64,000 nt of DNA from Bradyrhizobium sp. WSM1417 (GCF_000515415.1 NZ_KI911783.1:4516392-4580391); one strand, 5' to 3'; shown: positions 40,957 to 49,328, numbered from the stretch's first letter. Notes: generated by a model not told the origin, from the letters alone. Made by a program: numbers and translations.

Positions 40957-41877
40957 ATGGATCAGCGGACGAGCGGCGCTGACGCTCTCACTCAGAAAAG
41001 CGATGCGGCGCCGGCGCTTGTCGGCGTGCTCTGTGGCCTCGCCGCGGCGCTGTTCTGGGCGCTCGGCTTTGCCGGCACGCGGCACGGCCTCAAGGTCGGC
41101 TTCACGCCGGTCGATCTGCTCGTGCATCGCTATGTCTGGTCCGGCATCGCGTTCCTGCCGCTGGTGATACGCGGCGGAATCTCCGATCTCTGCGGCATCG
41201 GCTGGGGCAGGGGCCTTGCGCTGATGGTGCTCGGCGGCCCAGTGATGTCGCTGATCTCCTACACCGGTTTTCTGTTCGTGCCGCTCGGCCATGGCAGCGT
41301 GATCCAGCCCTCCTGCGCGACGCTCGGCGGCCTGCTGCTCGCGGCCTTGTTCCTGAAAGAGCATGTCTCCGCGTCGCGCATCGCCGGCGCCTTCGTCATC
41401 GTCGGCGGGCTCGGCGTGATCGGCGCGGAATCGATCGGCCATATCGGCGCGGACGGCGTGCTCGGCGATCTCACCTTCGTGCTGACCGGATTGATGTTCG
41501 CGGGTTTCGGCGCGCTGGTGCGCCACTGGCGTGTCTCCGCCGTGTCGGCCGCGCTCGTCATCAACGTGCTGTCGCTGCTGCTGCTGCCGATCTACCTCAT
41601 GACCGGTGGGCTCGCGCGGATCGCGGCGATCGGAATTGGTGAGAACGCCATCCAGGCGCTGGCGCAGGGCGTGCTGGCGGGCCCGGCTGCGCTTTATCTG
41701 TTCGCCGTCTCGGTGCAGCGCCTCGGCGTCGCCCGCGCCGCCGTTGTCCCGGCCTGCGTGCCGGCGTTGACGGTGCTCACCGGCTGGCTCCTGCTCGGCG
41801 AGCCGCCGACACTATTGCAGACGGCGGGATTGGTGACGGTGCTGTGCGGATTCTATCTGGCGCAGAGGCAGCGATAG
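40957..41877 (+). CDS. EamA-family (DMT superfamily) transporter
   Basis: A 306-residue inner-membrane protein with about ten membrane helices in two EamA repeats (first AAALFWALGFAGTRHGLKVGFTPVDLLVHRYVWSG, second DLTFVLTGLMFAGFGALVRHWRVS). Members export or import amino acids, nucleosides and other metabolites; the substrate is unknown. ATG 40957 is used; TTG 40951 is two codons upstream. It stands alone. Confidence 0.85.
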   Translation: MDQRTSGADALTQKSDAAPALVGVLCGLAAALFWALGFAGTRHGLKVGFTPVDLLVHRYVWSGIAFLPLVIRGGISDLCGIGWGRGLALMVLGGPVMSLISYTGFLFVPLGHGSVIQPSCATLGGLLLAALFLKEHVSASRIAGAFVIVGGLGVIGAESIGHIGADGVLGDLTFVLTGLMFAGFGALVRHWRVSAVSAALVINVLSLLLLPIYLMTGGLARIAAIGIGENAIQALAQGVLAGPAALYLFAVSVQRLGVARAAVVPACVPALTVLTGWLLLGEPPTLLQTAGLVTVLCGFYLAQRQR

Positions 41878-41898
41878 ACCGCGGCCCCTAAACGGCGC

Positions 41899-42084
41899 TT
41901 ACCATTCGATGGCGGTGAACTTGACGCCGCGGCCGGTCAGCTCCCGCCCGAGCCGCTCGGCGCGATCGCTGGCGGATTTGCCGAGCAGCCGATACCTGCC
42001 TCCGAGCGCCTTGTCGGCGGCAACCTGATGCCGGATGTTTTCGTACAATCGCAAGACGGCCTGATCGCTCAGATTGTCGAACAT
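41899..42084 (-). CDS. Small hypothetical protein
   Basis: A 61-residue basic protein (MFDNLSDQAVLRLYENIRHQ, then LGGRYRLLGKSASDRAERLGRELTGRG) that looks like a compact helical fold. No family was recognised. It converges on the EamA transporter, 22 bp apart. Confidence 0.55.
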   Translation of the reverse strand: MFDNLSDQAVLRLYENIRHQVAADKALGGRYRLLGKSASDRAERLGRELTGRGVKFTAIEW

Positions 42085-42241
42085 GTCATCGGTCGGGTCT
42101 GACCCGGTCGCGTCCCCTGTTGGCGGTCCTCGCAGTGCGGCCTCCCAAGACTTGTTCGTGCGGATGTCGACTGATGGGTAGCCGGCTGACGCAGCAGCGT
42201 ATGTCCACTTCTGAACATTGCGACATACGGCTGGCCCCGGC

Positions 42242-42592
42242 TTACGCCTTCCTCACGAACTCCGATTTCAAATTCATCGCGCCGATGCCGTCGATCTTGC
42301 AGGCGATGTTGTGGCCGTCGGTGGCGTCCTGCAGGCGGATGTTGCGGACCTTGGTGCCGCCCTTGACGACGGAGGAGGAGCCCTTGACCTTGAGATCCTT
42401 CATCACGATGACGCTGTCGCCATCAGTGAGCGCATTGCCGTTGGCATCGCGCACGCCGGCCTCCTGAGTGGCGTCCGCGGCGGTCTCCGCCGTGCCGCTC
42501 CATTCGTGGCCGCATTCCGGGCAGACCCAGAGGCCGCGATCCTGATAGGCGTGCTCGGAGTTGCAGGTCGGACATTTCATCGCGTCGGTCAT
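42242..42592 (-). CDS. PhnA/YjdM-like zinc-ribbon protein
   Basis: A 116-residue protein. The N-terminal zinc ribbon has two Cys pairs ([26 protein letters not shown]), and the C-terminal SH3-like PhnA domain shows [35 protein letters not shown]. The family was once linked to phosphonate use, but its role is not established. ATG 42592 or ATG 42580 may be the start. Confidence 0.85.
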   Translation of the reverse strand: MTDAMKCPTCNSEHAYQDRGLWVCPECGHEWSGTAETAADATQEAGVRDANGNALTDGDSVIVMKDLKVKGSSSVVKGGTKVRNIRLQDATDGHNIACKIDGIGAMNLKSEFVRKA

Positions 42593-42688
42593 GATTCGCC
42601 TCGTCGCCCGTCACGGGCGCGCCGCACGCTTTCCGCCGGAAAAAGATGGATTGGGAGCAAATCCTTTACCATGGCTTTCAGTCCTGGT

Positions 42689-42712
42689 GGAACCCTTGGA
42701 AACTTAGGAGTT
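42689..42712 (+). promoter_or_regulatory. EcfG-like promoter before the PilZ gene
   Basis: GGAAC at 42689-42693 and GTT at 42710-42712 with 16 bases between. The base before GTT is A instead of the preferred C, so the match is weaker than at 25218, 32170 and 47017. Confidence 0.35.
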
Positions 42713-42791
42713 CGGGAAAAATTCTACGGTATCGAGGTCCGGGTTTACGCGGCGTCCGTTCGACGTTGCCGCGGAAGGGAGTGTTCTGGTC

Positions 42792-43007
42792 ATGAGCGAG
42801 CATCGCGCCGCAGTCAGACATCACACGCTGCGCACCGGCATTGTCGAGTTCGACAACGGCACCGGCAAGATCATCAGCGCGCCCTGCACGATCCGCGATG
42901 TCTCGGGCACCGGCGCGCGCCTTGGCCTCAACGCCTCGCTCTGGGTCGCCGAGCAGTTCACGCTGGTCTTCAGCAGCGGACTGCGCAAGGACTGCCGGGT
43001 GGCCTAG
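42792..43007 (+). pseudogene. PilZ-domain protein truncated by an in-frame amber codon
   Basis: The frame encodes a PilZ domain: RRAAVRHHTLR-type basic start, then TIRDVSGTGARLGLNASLWVAEQFTLVFSSGLRKDCRVA, and stops at TAG 43005-43007. The codons after it read R-K-G-R-L-I-G-S-A-F, which is exactly the expected end of a PilZ domain; family members have W-R-K at this place, so TGG probably mutated to TAG. The frame then stays open to 43328 and includes an XRE domain. As it stands, the c-di-GMP-binding fold lacks its last strand. Confidence 0.6.
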
Positions 43008-43070
43008 CGCAAGGGCAGGCTGATCGGCAGCGCGTTCGCGGACGGCTATGCGAGTGCCGACGAGCAGGCC

Positions 43071-43328
43071 GTGATGATGACCGCGGACGAGCAGTCCCGG
43101 CACCGGCTCGGGATCGGCGCGCGCCTCAGGGCTGCGCGCGAAAAACGCGGCTACACGCAAGGTCAGCTCGCCGAGCTCATCGGCGCCACGCCGGCCTTCG
43201 TGTCGCTGGGCGAGCAGGGCCTGGCGGACATTCCGCTGTACCAGCTGATGCACATCGCCGATCTGCTGATGGTCGGTCTCGACGGGCTCGTCGCGGGGCC
43301 GGCGCCCGAGGATGTCGACGCGGCGTAG
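43071..43328 (+). CDS. XRE-type helix-turn-helix protein
   Basis: An 85-residue HTH_3 protein: LGIGARLRAAREKRGYTQGQLAELIGATPAFVSLGEQGLADIPLYQLMHIADLLMVGLDGL. It may bind DNA, but the reading frame is continuous with the upstream PilZ frame across the amber codon, so it could also be the C-terminal half of a PilZ-XRE fusion that is now split. ATG 43071, ATG 43074 or GTG 43068 could start it; no clear ribosome-binding site is present. Confidence 0.65.
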   Translation: MMMTADEQSRHRLGIGARLRAAREKRGYTQGQLAELIGATPAFVSLGEQGLADIPLYQLMHIADLLMVGLDGLVAGPAPEDVDAA

Positions 43329-43552
43329 GTAGCGACCCGCCAAAATAAAAACGTCGAAAACAACCCCATGCACAGTAGAAATCCCGAGGGATTTCAGTGT
43401 GTTGGAAATCCGAAAAAGCGTTGGTGTTGGGCCGTAGCGTCCTGCATCGATTTCGGCGATACCGAATCGAATTTGACTCGTCGGGCAAAACAGGGGCATG
43501 ATGTCATCGTGGCGAAGGTTCGTGTGATGGCCTCGCCGGGCCGTGGGGCGAC

Positions 43553-44194
43553 ATGCCGAAGACACCAAAAAGAAAACTGAAGACCTACCAGACCTCGCTC
43601 GGCTTCTACGACCAGGCGATCGCCGCGCCCTCGATGAAGGCGGCGCTGGACGCCTGGGGCGCCAGGTCCAATCTGTTTCATCAGGGCGCCGCGAAGGAGA
43701 CCGACGATCCCGACATCGTCGCGGCGACGATGGAGAAGCCGGGCGTGGTGCTCCGGCGTCCGGTCGGATCGGACGGCCCGTTCACCGAGCATTCCGGGTT
43801 GCCGACCGATCTCGCTGACGACGAGGCCAAGCCCAAACGCAAATCGAAGTCCAAGCCGAAAAAGAGTCCTTCAAAGGCTGCAAAGCAACCATCCCGCAAG
43901 GTCGACGATCAACAGGCGCGCAAGGCCGCCGCGGCGTTCGAGAAGGAAGAGCGGCGGCGGGAAGCCGAGCGCCGCAAGGAGGAGGCGGCCCGCGCCAAGG
44001 AGCGCGCGCGCCGCGACAAGGCGGTCGCGAGTGCGCAGGCCGCATTGGACGAGGCGAGGCGGGAGCACGAAGCGCGGGCGGAGGCGATCGAGGCGGAGCG
44101 CGCCGCGCTGGATGAGCGCGCCGAGGCGGAGCAGAGCCGGTGGGACAAGCAGAGGATGAAGCTGGCGGAGGCGGTGCGTCGCGCGCGGGAGTAG
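43553..44194 (+). CDS. Hypothetical coiled-coil protein
   Basis: A 213-residue soluble protein. The N-terminal part (RKLKTYQTSLGFYDQAIAAPSMKAALDAWGARSNLFHQGAAKETDDPDIVAATMEKPGVVLRRPVGSDGPF) is conserved-looking; a Lys-rich linker follows, and the C-terminal half (about residues 120-213) is a strongly charged coiled coil. No membrane segment or signal is seen, so it is not TolA despite the similar composition. Function is unknown. Confidence 0.65.
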   Translation: MPKTPKRKLKTYQTSLGFYDQAIAAPSMKAALDAWGARSNLFHQGAAKETDDPDIVAATMEKPGVVLRRPVGSDGPFTEHSGLPTDLADDEAKPKRKSKSKPKKSPSKAAKQPSRKVDDQQARKAAAAFEKEERRREAERRKEEAARAKERARRDKAVASAQAALDEARREHEARAEAIEAERAALDERAEAEQSRWDKQRMKLAEAVRRARE

Positions 44195-44230
44195 GGCGCG
44201 GGTCGGAAGCGCGTCGTGCCGTCACTTCTC

Positions 44231-44344
44231 CGTCATTGCGAGCCAACGGGTCCGCGCGAAGCGCGGCCCGATGACAGGCTCCGCGAAGCAATCCAGTCTC
44301 GCCGGCGAGACAGTCTGGATTGCTTCGCTCCGCTCGCAATGACG
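44231..44344. repeat. Palindromic intergenic repeat (about 114 bp)
   Basis: The ends CGTCATTGCGAGC and GCTCGCAATGACG are perfect inverted arms; internal GAAGCAATCCAG and CTGGATTGCTTC form a second stem. Typical of dispersed imperfect palindromes in Bradyrhizobium-like genomes. Confidence 0.65.
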
Positions 44345-44451
44345 GGTGGAGAGTCCGCCGGAGCCGACGCCGATCATTCAAGCAAGAGGATCGCAAATTC
44401 GCTTGCCTTGCCTGGCGTCCTTTTGCACTCTGGCGGCAAGGAGACAAACGC

Positions 44452-44727
44452 ATGAAGATCATGACTGTCGCGTGTGCGCTCGGAACCGCCTTGGTGCTGT
44501 GTAATCTCGGGATATCGGATGCCGAAGCCCGGGCGCGGAAGGCCCGCGTGGTGGATGAACAACGGTTGAGGGTGGATGTCCCGGTGCTCAGGCCGACGCC
44601 GTGGGATTACAATATCGTTCCGCGCTATCGTTATCGCCCGGAAGACGACCGGGTCGATCCCTATGGTCCGCCGCTGGTGTCGTCGTATGTCCGCTACGAG
44701 GGCTGGCGCTGGCCGTATTGGTGGTGA
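44452..44727 (+). CDS. Small secreted Tyr/Arg/Pro-rich protein
   Basis: A 91-residue exported protein: signal peptide MKIMTVACALGTALVLCNLGISDAEA, then a basic segment and PVLRPTPWDYNIVPRYRYRPEDDRVDPYGPPLVSSYVRYEGWRWPYWW, rich in aromatic residues. AAGGAG precedes ATG 44452. Function is unknown; the aromatic, low-complexity mature part suggests a structural or binding role in the envelope. Confidence 0.65.
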   Translation: MKIMTVACALGTALVLCNLGISDAEARARKARVVDEQRLRVDVPVLRPTPWDYNIVPRYRYRPEDDRVDPYGPPLVSSYVRYEGWRWPYWW

Positions 44728-44761
44728 AGGCCACCGACGGACGCGGAATTGATTGGCGCCT

Positions 44762-44837
44762 GTAGCCCGGATGAGCGAAGCGATATCCGGGACGTTACCG
44801 CAGCATTCCCGGATGTCGCTTCGCTCATCCGGGCTAC
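44762..44837. repeat. GTAGCCCGGATGAGCG palindromic repeat
   Basis: Inverted arms GTAGCCCGGATGAGCGAAGCG and its partner ending GGGCTAC form a near-perfect 76-bp hairpin. The same family recurs at 46866-46947. Confidence 0.65.
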
Positions 44838-44846
44838 GCTCCTTTG

Positions 44847-45644
44847 CTAACCGCCGTCATCCGCAGCAAGTCGCACAAACTGCCGCTTCATTGCGTTGAC
44901 CCTGGCGACATAGCTTGCGACGAGGTGATCGCCGCAGCGCTCGTCGGCGATCATCTGGAACTTGCGGCGCGCATAGGCCGTGGCGGGGCCGGCGCCGCAC
45001 AGATGGATGAAGGCGGCGAGATCCTGCCGCTCGCGCGCACTCGCCTTCACATCACCCGCGCGGGCGAGGACATCGGCGACATTGCGGTCGAGATACACCG
45101 ATGCCAGCTCGATGGCGTGGCTCGGGATCGCGCGGACATAGAGGAAGGGCGAACCGCAGCCGGCTTCCGTGACCGCGTTGCTGCGAATACAGAACCGCGC
45201 GGCGTCGGCGTAGGCTGCGTCCAGCATCTGGAACAGGCCGACGGCGCTGGAGGCTGGCCGGTAGATCGCGAGCGGATTAAAACTCCATCGCCAGCGCCAA
45301 TAGGTGCGCGCGAGCGGATTGCCGGATGTCTCGACCTGCGCCAGCGCGGCCAGCAATTCGGGCGTGATCGTCGCAGTTGAATGCTTGCGGAACAGCGGCC
45401 CGTATTGCCGCCAGGTCTCCGATGGCTCCTTGTCGAGTGCGTGGCCGACAAGAACGAACAGCTCGGTCGGCTTGCGCATGGTTTGATAGGCGATGTTCAC
45501 GAGCACGATGACCGCAAGCAGCATCGCCATGCCGCCCGCGATCCGAACCATCCGCGGTGCGCGCGCGAAAGTCTTTCGCAGCCAACGCGCGCGTCGCCTG
45601 AGCTTGCGAAGGCGGGAGAGGAGGGGCTTGCTTCGTCCTGGCAT
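44847..45644 (-). CDS. Lysozyme-fold (lytic transglycosylase-like) membrane-anchored protein
   Basis: A 265-residue protein with a very basic cytoplasmic N-terminus, a membrane segment (about residues 34-52), then a periplasmic domain with ITPELLAALAQVETSGNPLART (catalytic Glu in VETSGNP) and FNPLAIYRPASSAVGLFQMLDAAYADA, the soluble lytic transglycosylase pattern. Two cysteine pairs probably form disulfides. Likely cleaves the peptidoglycan glycan strand. It stands alone. Confidence 0.75.
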   Translation of the reverse strand: MPGRSKPLLSRLRKLRRRARWLRKTFARAPRMVRIAGGMAMLLAVIVLVNIAYQTMRKPTELFVLVGHALDKEPSETWRQYGPLFRKHSTATITPELLAALAQVETSGNPLARTYWRWRWSFNPLAIYRPASSAVGLFQMLDAAYADAARFCIRSNAVTEAGCGSPFLYVRAIPSHAIELASVYLDRNVADVLARAGDVKASARERQDLAAFIHLCGAGPATAYARRKFQMIADERCGDHLVASYVARVNAMKRQFVRLAADDGG

Positions 45645-45848
45645 CGGTCTTGTGGGAGTGCATCGCGGAGGCTTTGCACCTGGTTAACGCTGTCACCAGG
45701 CCTTGAAGTCCGGCTTCTTTTCCCTCCGGTCGCGCATTTCAAGTCGCCGCTCCGTACTCCCACGGCAGCTCCAATCCTTGATGGAAATAACCCGAGGTTG
45801 TACTGTGCGCCGCAACAGGGTTAATTTTGTGTGAATGGATCGGCTGGA

Positions 45849-46856
45849 ATGACCGTGATCGAAAGCGTGGTGTCGGCGGAAGCTGCGGAGCGGAAAATGC
45901 CGCCGGGCGTGCTGGTCGAAGGTCCCGTGGTCGAGGCCAAGTTTCGCGATTCCTACATCTCCTTCGTCATCATGATCGGCGGATCGATCGCGGCGCTGGT
46001 CTGGGCCTTCTGGCAAGGCATCGGCTGGGTGGAGGTTTCGGTCTTCGCCGGCACGTTCGCGCTGTCCACGGTCGGGATCGGCTTCATGCATCGCTACTTC
46101 GTGCACCGCAGCTTCCGCTGCGGCCCGGTGATGCGGACGCTGTTCGCGGCCATCGCCACCATGGCGGTGCAGGGCTCGATCCTGAAATGGGTGAGCAATC
46201 ATCGCCGGCATCATCTGCACTCCGACAAGCCCGGCGACGTCCACAGCCCTTATTATGACGGCGACGGCAACCCCTATGTCACCTTCGCCAAGGGGATGAT
46301 GCATGCGCAAGGCGGCTGGGTGTGGGACCAGGCCACCACCGATGCCGGATATTACGCCAAGGACATCCTGGCCGATCCGATCGCGATGTTCTTCACCAGG
46401 ACGCGCTGGTACTGGTACGCGCTCTCGGCGGTGATCATTCCGGGCGCGATTGGCTACGCCTTCGGCGGCGTGCACACCATGACCGGCTGCATCCTGTTCT
46501 CCGGCCTGTTCCGCAGCTACCTCATGACCATGGCGACATCACTGGTCAACTCGGTCTGCCACAGCGACGGCCGCTACGGCTACCGCCGCTTCGATCTCGA
46601 CGACGGCACCACCAACGAGTTTGTGACCACGATCCTCACCTTCGGTGAAGGCCTGCACAACAACCATCACCGGTTTCCGCGCGACGCCTACATTTCGCAC
46701 GCCTGGTACGAGATCGACATCAACGGCCTGATCATTCTGGGGCTGGGGAAGCTCGGCCTCGTGCACGACATTTTCGCGGCCGGAAGCCGGGCTGTTCGCT
46801 CCGGAGATCCAGAAGACGGAAAGCGTCCGGTGGCAGATACGGAAGCGATGGTCTGA
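45849..46856 (+). CDS. Membrane fatty-acid (acyl-CoA delta-9 type) desaturase
   Basis: A 335-residue di-iron membrane desaturase. Three histidine boxes are present: HRYFVH, HRRHH and HNNHH, with hydrophobic segments between (about residues 38-75 and 185-230). Introduces a double bond into an acyl chain, oxygen-dependent, for control of membrane fluidity. ATG 45849 is used; GTG 45831 is six codons upstream. No regulator is adjacent. Confidence 0.88.
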   Translation: MTVIESVVSAEAAERKMPPGVLVEGPVVEAKFRDSYISFVIMIGGSIAALVWAFWQGIGWVEVSVFAGTFALSTVGIGFMHRYFVHRSFRCGPVMRTLFAAIATMAVQGSILKWVSNHRRHHLHSDKPGDVHSPYYDGDGNPYVTFAKGMMHAQGGWVWDQATTDAGYYAKDILADPIAMFFTRTRWYWYALSAVIIPGAIGYAFGGVHTMTGCILFSGLFRSYLMTMATSLVNSVCHSDGRYGYRRFDLDDGTTNEFVTTILTFGEGLHNNHHRFPRDAYISHAWYEIDINGLIILGLGKLGLVHDIFAAGSRAVRSGDPEDGKRPVADTEAMV

Positions 46857-46865
46857 TGCGCGCCT

Positions 46866-46947
46866 GTAGCCCGGATGGAGCGTAGCGCAATCCGGGAATC
46901 CTGCCGCGAGCACCGTCCCGGATTTCGCTGCGCTCCATCCGGGCTAC
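46866..46947. repeat. GTAGCCCGGATGGAGCG palindromic repeat
   Basis: Arms GTAGCCCGGATGGAGCG and its partner ending GGGCTAC make an 82-bp imperfect hairpin, the same family as 44762-44837. A decayed half of the family is seen near 15317-15350. Confidence 0.65.
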
Positions 46948-47016
46948 GGTCCTTAACCGCCGCAAGCCGCAGAAACTGCTGCTTCCGTGAAATCCAAACA
47001 TGAGTTGTGTTCGGAC

Positions 47017-47041
47017 GGAACTCTGGCCCAATGGGGCCGTT
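47017..47041 (+). promoter_or_regulatory. EcfG-type general stress promoter
   Basis: GGAAC at 47017-47021, 16 bases, then CGTT at 47038-47041. Two overlapping small genes begin about 120 bp downstream. Confidence 0.5.
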
Positions 47042-47164
47042 AAGTCCGGGATCCCCGAGCGTAGCGAGATCGAACCTCCGATCCTCGCCTGAGTAAGAGC
47101 GCAGTCGCGTTGTCAGCGCGGCTCGGCGCGAAGCGTGCTCCGTGCGTATCAACCGGAAACCTTC

Positions 47165-47383
47165 ATGAACAGCCCCGATGTTCGCAATGCCATTCAGATC
47201 GACCGCGGCTCCAGCCTGGCGATCTGCAATGAAAAAGGCGACCGCCTGCGGATCAAGCTTCGGGGCGAGCACGACCCATTGCCGCAACATCTGACGGCCC
47301 TGGTCGACCGGATTGCGCAGATCAGCAGCCATTCGAACCAGGCGACGCTCGTGATGACCTCCAGATCGGATCCAGCATGCTAG
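47165..47383 (+). CDS. Small hypothetical protein
   Basis: A 72-residue protein (MNSPDVRNAIQIDRGSSLAICNEKGDRLRIKLRGEHDPLPQHLTALVDRIAQI in its first part). Cytoplasmic, mixed strand and helix; no family was recognised. Its last seven bases overlap the start of the next frame (ATGCTAG), which indicates translational coupling. It may be controlled by the EcfG-type promoter at 47017. Confidence 0.5.
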   Translation: MNSPDVRNAIQIDRGSSLAICNEKGDRLRIKLRGEHDPLPQHLTALVDRIAQISSHSNQATLVMTSRSDPAC

Positions 47384-47595
47384 ATTTTTCGAATGCATCT
47401 TTTACGCCTGAAACCATCGGCATCATGAAAACTGCGCTGGACACGGCGGTTGCGTCACTGCCGGCCCCGGTCAGCTCTGCGCATGTCAAGTCGATCGCGG
47501 AAACAATCCTTCGCACGGCGAAGGAGGGCGAGCGAGACCCCGCTGTCCTAGAGCGCATGGCGTTGATGGAGCTTCAGATCTCGCCGCGTGATTGA
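47377..47595 (+). CDS. Small hypothetical helical protein, overlaps upstream gene
   Basis: A 72-residue protein (FTPETIGIMKTALDTAVASLPAPVSSAHVKSIAETILRTAKEGERDPAVLERMALMEL) that resembles small conserved helical proteins of Bradyrhizobium; function is unknown. The ATG overlaps the stop of the preceding small gene by seven bases. Confidence 0.55.
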   Translation: MLDFSNASFTPETIGIMKTALDTAVASLPAPVSSAHVKSIAETILRTAKEGERDPAVLERMALMELQISPRD

Positions 47596-47650
47596 TGCGG
47601 GTCCGCAAGCTTGCGTGCTGGCGCAGAACTGCTCGCGTTGCCCTGCGGGC

Positions 47651-48775
47651 TCACCAATCCGGATCACCGTAATAGGGATCGACCATATAGGGCGGGGGCA
47701 TCCAGGGCCCTCGCGACGGTCGGGGCCGCCGCGGTGCGGCCGCTTGCACATGCGGCCGTGCAGGCGCAGCGGTCTCGTTGGTAATCACGCTCCGCGCGGC
47801 GGGTTTCGCGGATGCAGGCGCGGATGAAGATGCGGATGACGTCGTCAGCTCCTTTTGCAGCGCCTGGACCTGTGCGGCGAGGCGTGCATTGGCCGCCGCA
47901 TCTTTCTCTTGCGCCGCCTTGAGCTGTTGAATGGTGTCGGCCTGCTCGCGCAGCGTCTGCTCGTTGCGGCTTTTCAGTTGCTCGAGCTTTCCGTTGATGT
48001 TCGCGAGCTCGCTGGTGATGGTCTTGAGCGATTGCGCGAGATCGGACGACGACGAGTCAGGGGCTGTGGCGCCCGTTGTTGATGCGTTGGGTCTTGAAGC
48101 GTCAAACCCTGCATTGCTCTCCGTGTCCTTGCCGGCCGGCGGCGCGGGCACCGTGCCGGGCTCATCCGCGGCAGCGAGCTGCACTGCCGGCGGTTGCGCT
48201 GGACTTTCAACCGCGGCCGCTTGCGGAGGCTCAGTCGCGGCGGGCGGAGCCCATCGCGCCATGATCGACCTGCTCATGGACCTGGCCTCGTCGCGATATT
48301 GCGAAGCGAAGGCGACACCGAGAACGCCGATCGCCAGCACGAGACCAACCAGAGCGCGCCGCATGGGCCGGTCTCCCTTGAGGCCTTGATTACGAACCCT
48401 GCTATCCGGCGCCGGCGCCGCGGCCTTGGGGGTCTTGTCCTCGGGAATCTTGTCCTTGGGAGCCTGGACAGTCTCCGCACCGGCGCTTGCTCGCGAGACC
48501 CGCGGGCCTTCGTTGCCGCGTTCCATTCCGGAAACCAGCCGGTCCAGCCGCGCCAGGTCTTGCTCTGCGCTCTTGATCCGGTCGTAGGCCCGCGCCAGCC
48601 CGCCATCGGCTCGCCCTGCGTCCGGGTTGGAGGCCTCAGGCTTGGGGGCGTCAGGCTTGTGGTCGTCAGGTTTTGGGTCGTTCGTCTCGGGCACCGATGC
48701 GCTCTCGATCCAGTCGGGCGTCAATGGGAGTGCGGCAGTCCGATCGGAACGATAAGACTCGCCGCGATCCAACAC
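47651..48775 (-). CDS. Hypothetical membrane-anchored coiled-coil protein
   Basis: A 374-residue protein: charged cytoplasmic N-terminus (about residues 1-135) with Pro/Asp/Lys-rich repeats around PKPDDHKPDAPKPEASNPDAG, one membrane segment (about 139-158, RRALVGLVLAIGVLGVAFA), an Ala/Pro-rich linker, a coiled coil (SLKTITSELANINGKLEQLKSRNEQTLREQADTIQQLKAAQ...) and a Pro-rich tail. The architecture parallels the protein at 26966-27985. The GTG start at 48775 has no convincing ribosome-binding site, so the N-terminus is uncertain. Function is unknown. Confidence 0.65.
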   Translation of the reverse strand: MLDRGESYRSDRTAALPLTPDWIESASVPETNDPKPDDHKPDAPKPEASNPDAGRADGGLARAYDRIKSAEQDLARLDRLVSGMERGNEGPRVSRASAGAETVQAPKDKIPEDKTPKAAAPAPDSRVRNQGLKGDRPMRRALVGLVLAIGVLGVAFASQYRDEARSMSRSIMARWAPPAATEPPQAAAVESPAQPPAVQLAAADEPGTVPAPPAGKDTESNAGFDASRPNASTTGATAPDSSSSDLAQSLKTITSELANINGKLEQLKSRNEQTLREQADTIQQLKAAQEKDAAANARLAAQVQALQKELTTSSASSSAPASAKPAARSVITNETAAPARPHVQAAAPRRPRPSRGPWMPPPYMVDPYYGDPDW

Positions 48776-48847
48776 AACGCGCGTGCGGAGGAGAAATTAT
48801 GGCGAGGCCTCAGGGTGGGGCGGTCGCGGGGTATGCAACGGGCGCCC

Positions 48848-48861
48848 TTGATCTGGATCAA
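48848..48861 (+). promoter_or_regulatory. FixK/FNR-type box
   Basis: TTGATCTGGATCAA is a perfect dyad matching the FixK2/FNR consensus (TTGAT-N4-ATCAA). It is centred about 59 bases before the HdeA-like start, so a -41.5 position would put the transcript start near 48896, just ahead of the ribosome-binding site. Confidence 0.65.
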
Positions 48862-48913
48862 GCATGCAGCGCCCGACCGTCGCCACCGTGCAGACATTCA
48901 TCGGAAGGAAAAC

Positions 48914-49210
48914 ATGATTCAGACAAGAGCGATCATCCTTGGTGCCTTCGCGGCCCTGCTGCTGGCCGTGCCGGCCAAGGCCCAGGTGCTGGTCGACGTT
49001 TCCAAGATCAGCTGCGACCAGTACATCACCCAGCGCATTACCCACATGCAGACCGTGAACGTCTGGCTCGCCGGGTTCTACGCCGGCCGCCGCAACAATC
49101 CCGTTGTGGACACGCAAGCGCTGAACAGGAACGGCAACAAGCTCTCGCGCTTCTGCGAGTCGCATCGCGAGATGCCGCTGCTCGACGCGGTCGAGGCCAA
49201 TACGAAGTAG
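48914..49210 (+). CDS. HdeA/HdeB-like periplasmic acid-stress protein
   Basis: A 98-residue exported protein: signal peptide (MIQTRAIILGAFAALLLAVPAKA), then a mature domain with ISCDQYITQRITHMQTVNVWLAGFYAGRRNNPVVDTQALNRNGNKLSRFCESH, which fits HdeA with its two disulfide-forming cysteines. HdeA-type chaperones protect periplasmic proteins at low pH. GGAAGGA precedes ATG 48914. A FixK-type box upstream suggests induction at low oxygen. Confidence 0.8.
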   Translation: MIQTRAIILGAFAALLLAVPAKAQVLVDVSKISCDQYITQRITHMQTVNVWLAGFYAGRRNNPVVDTQALNRNGNKLSRFCESHREMPLLDAVEANTK

Positions 49211-49303
49211 GGGCGGAGGGGGCGCGGGCGTTTGCGTTCGTGTCGGCCTGACCATGTCGCGCATTACGGCGACGCGCATGGAATCTACATCGACAGGTGA
49301 AGT

Positions 49304-49315
49304 GCACTGTCACCG
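49304..49315 (+). repeat. 12-mer direct repeat, copy A
   Basis: GCACTGTCACCG, identical to the copy at 50000-50011 and in the same orientation. It lies 13 bp beyond the stop of the ParB-like gene. Confidence 0.6.
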
Positions 49316-49328
49316 TCATCGCCGGCCA

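Noticed and set aside
43553..44194. TolA annotation for the charged coiled-coil protein
   Set aside because: No membrane anchor or TolA C-terminal domain; the similarity is compositional.
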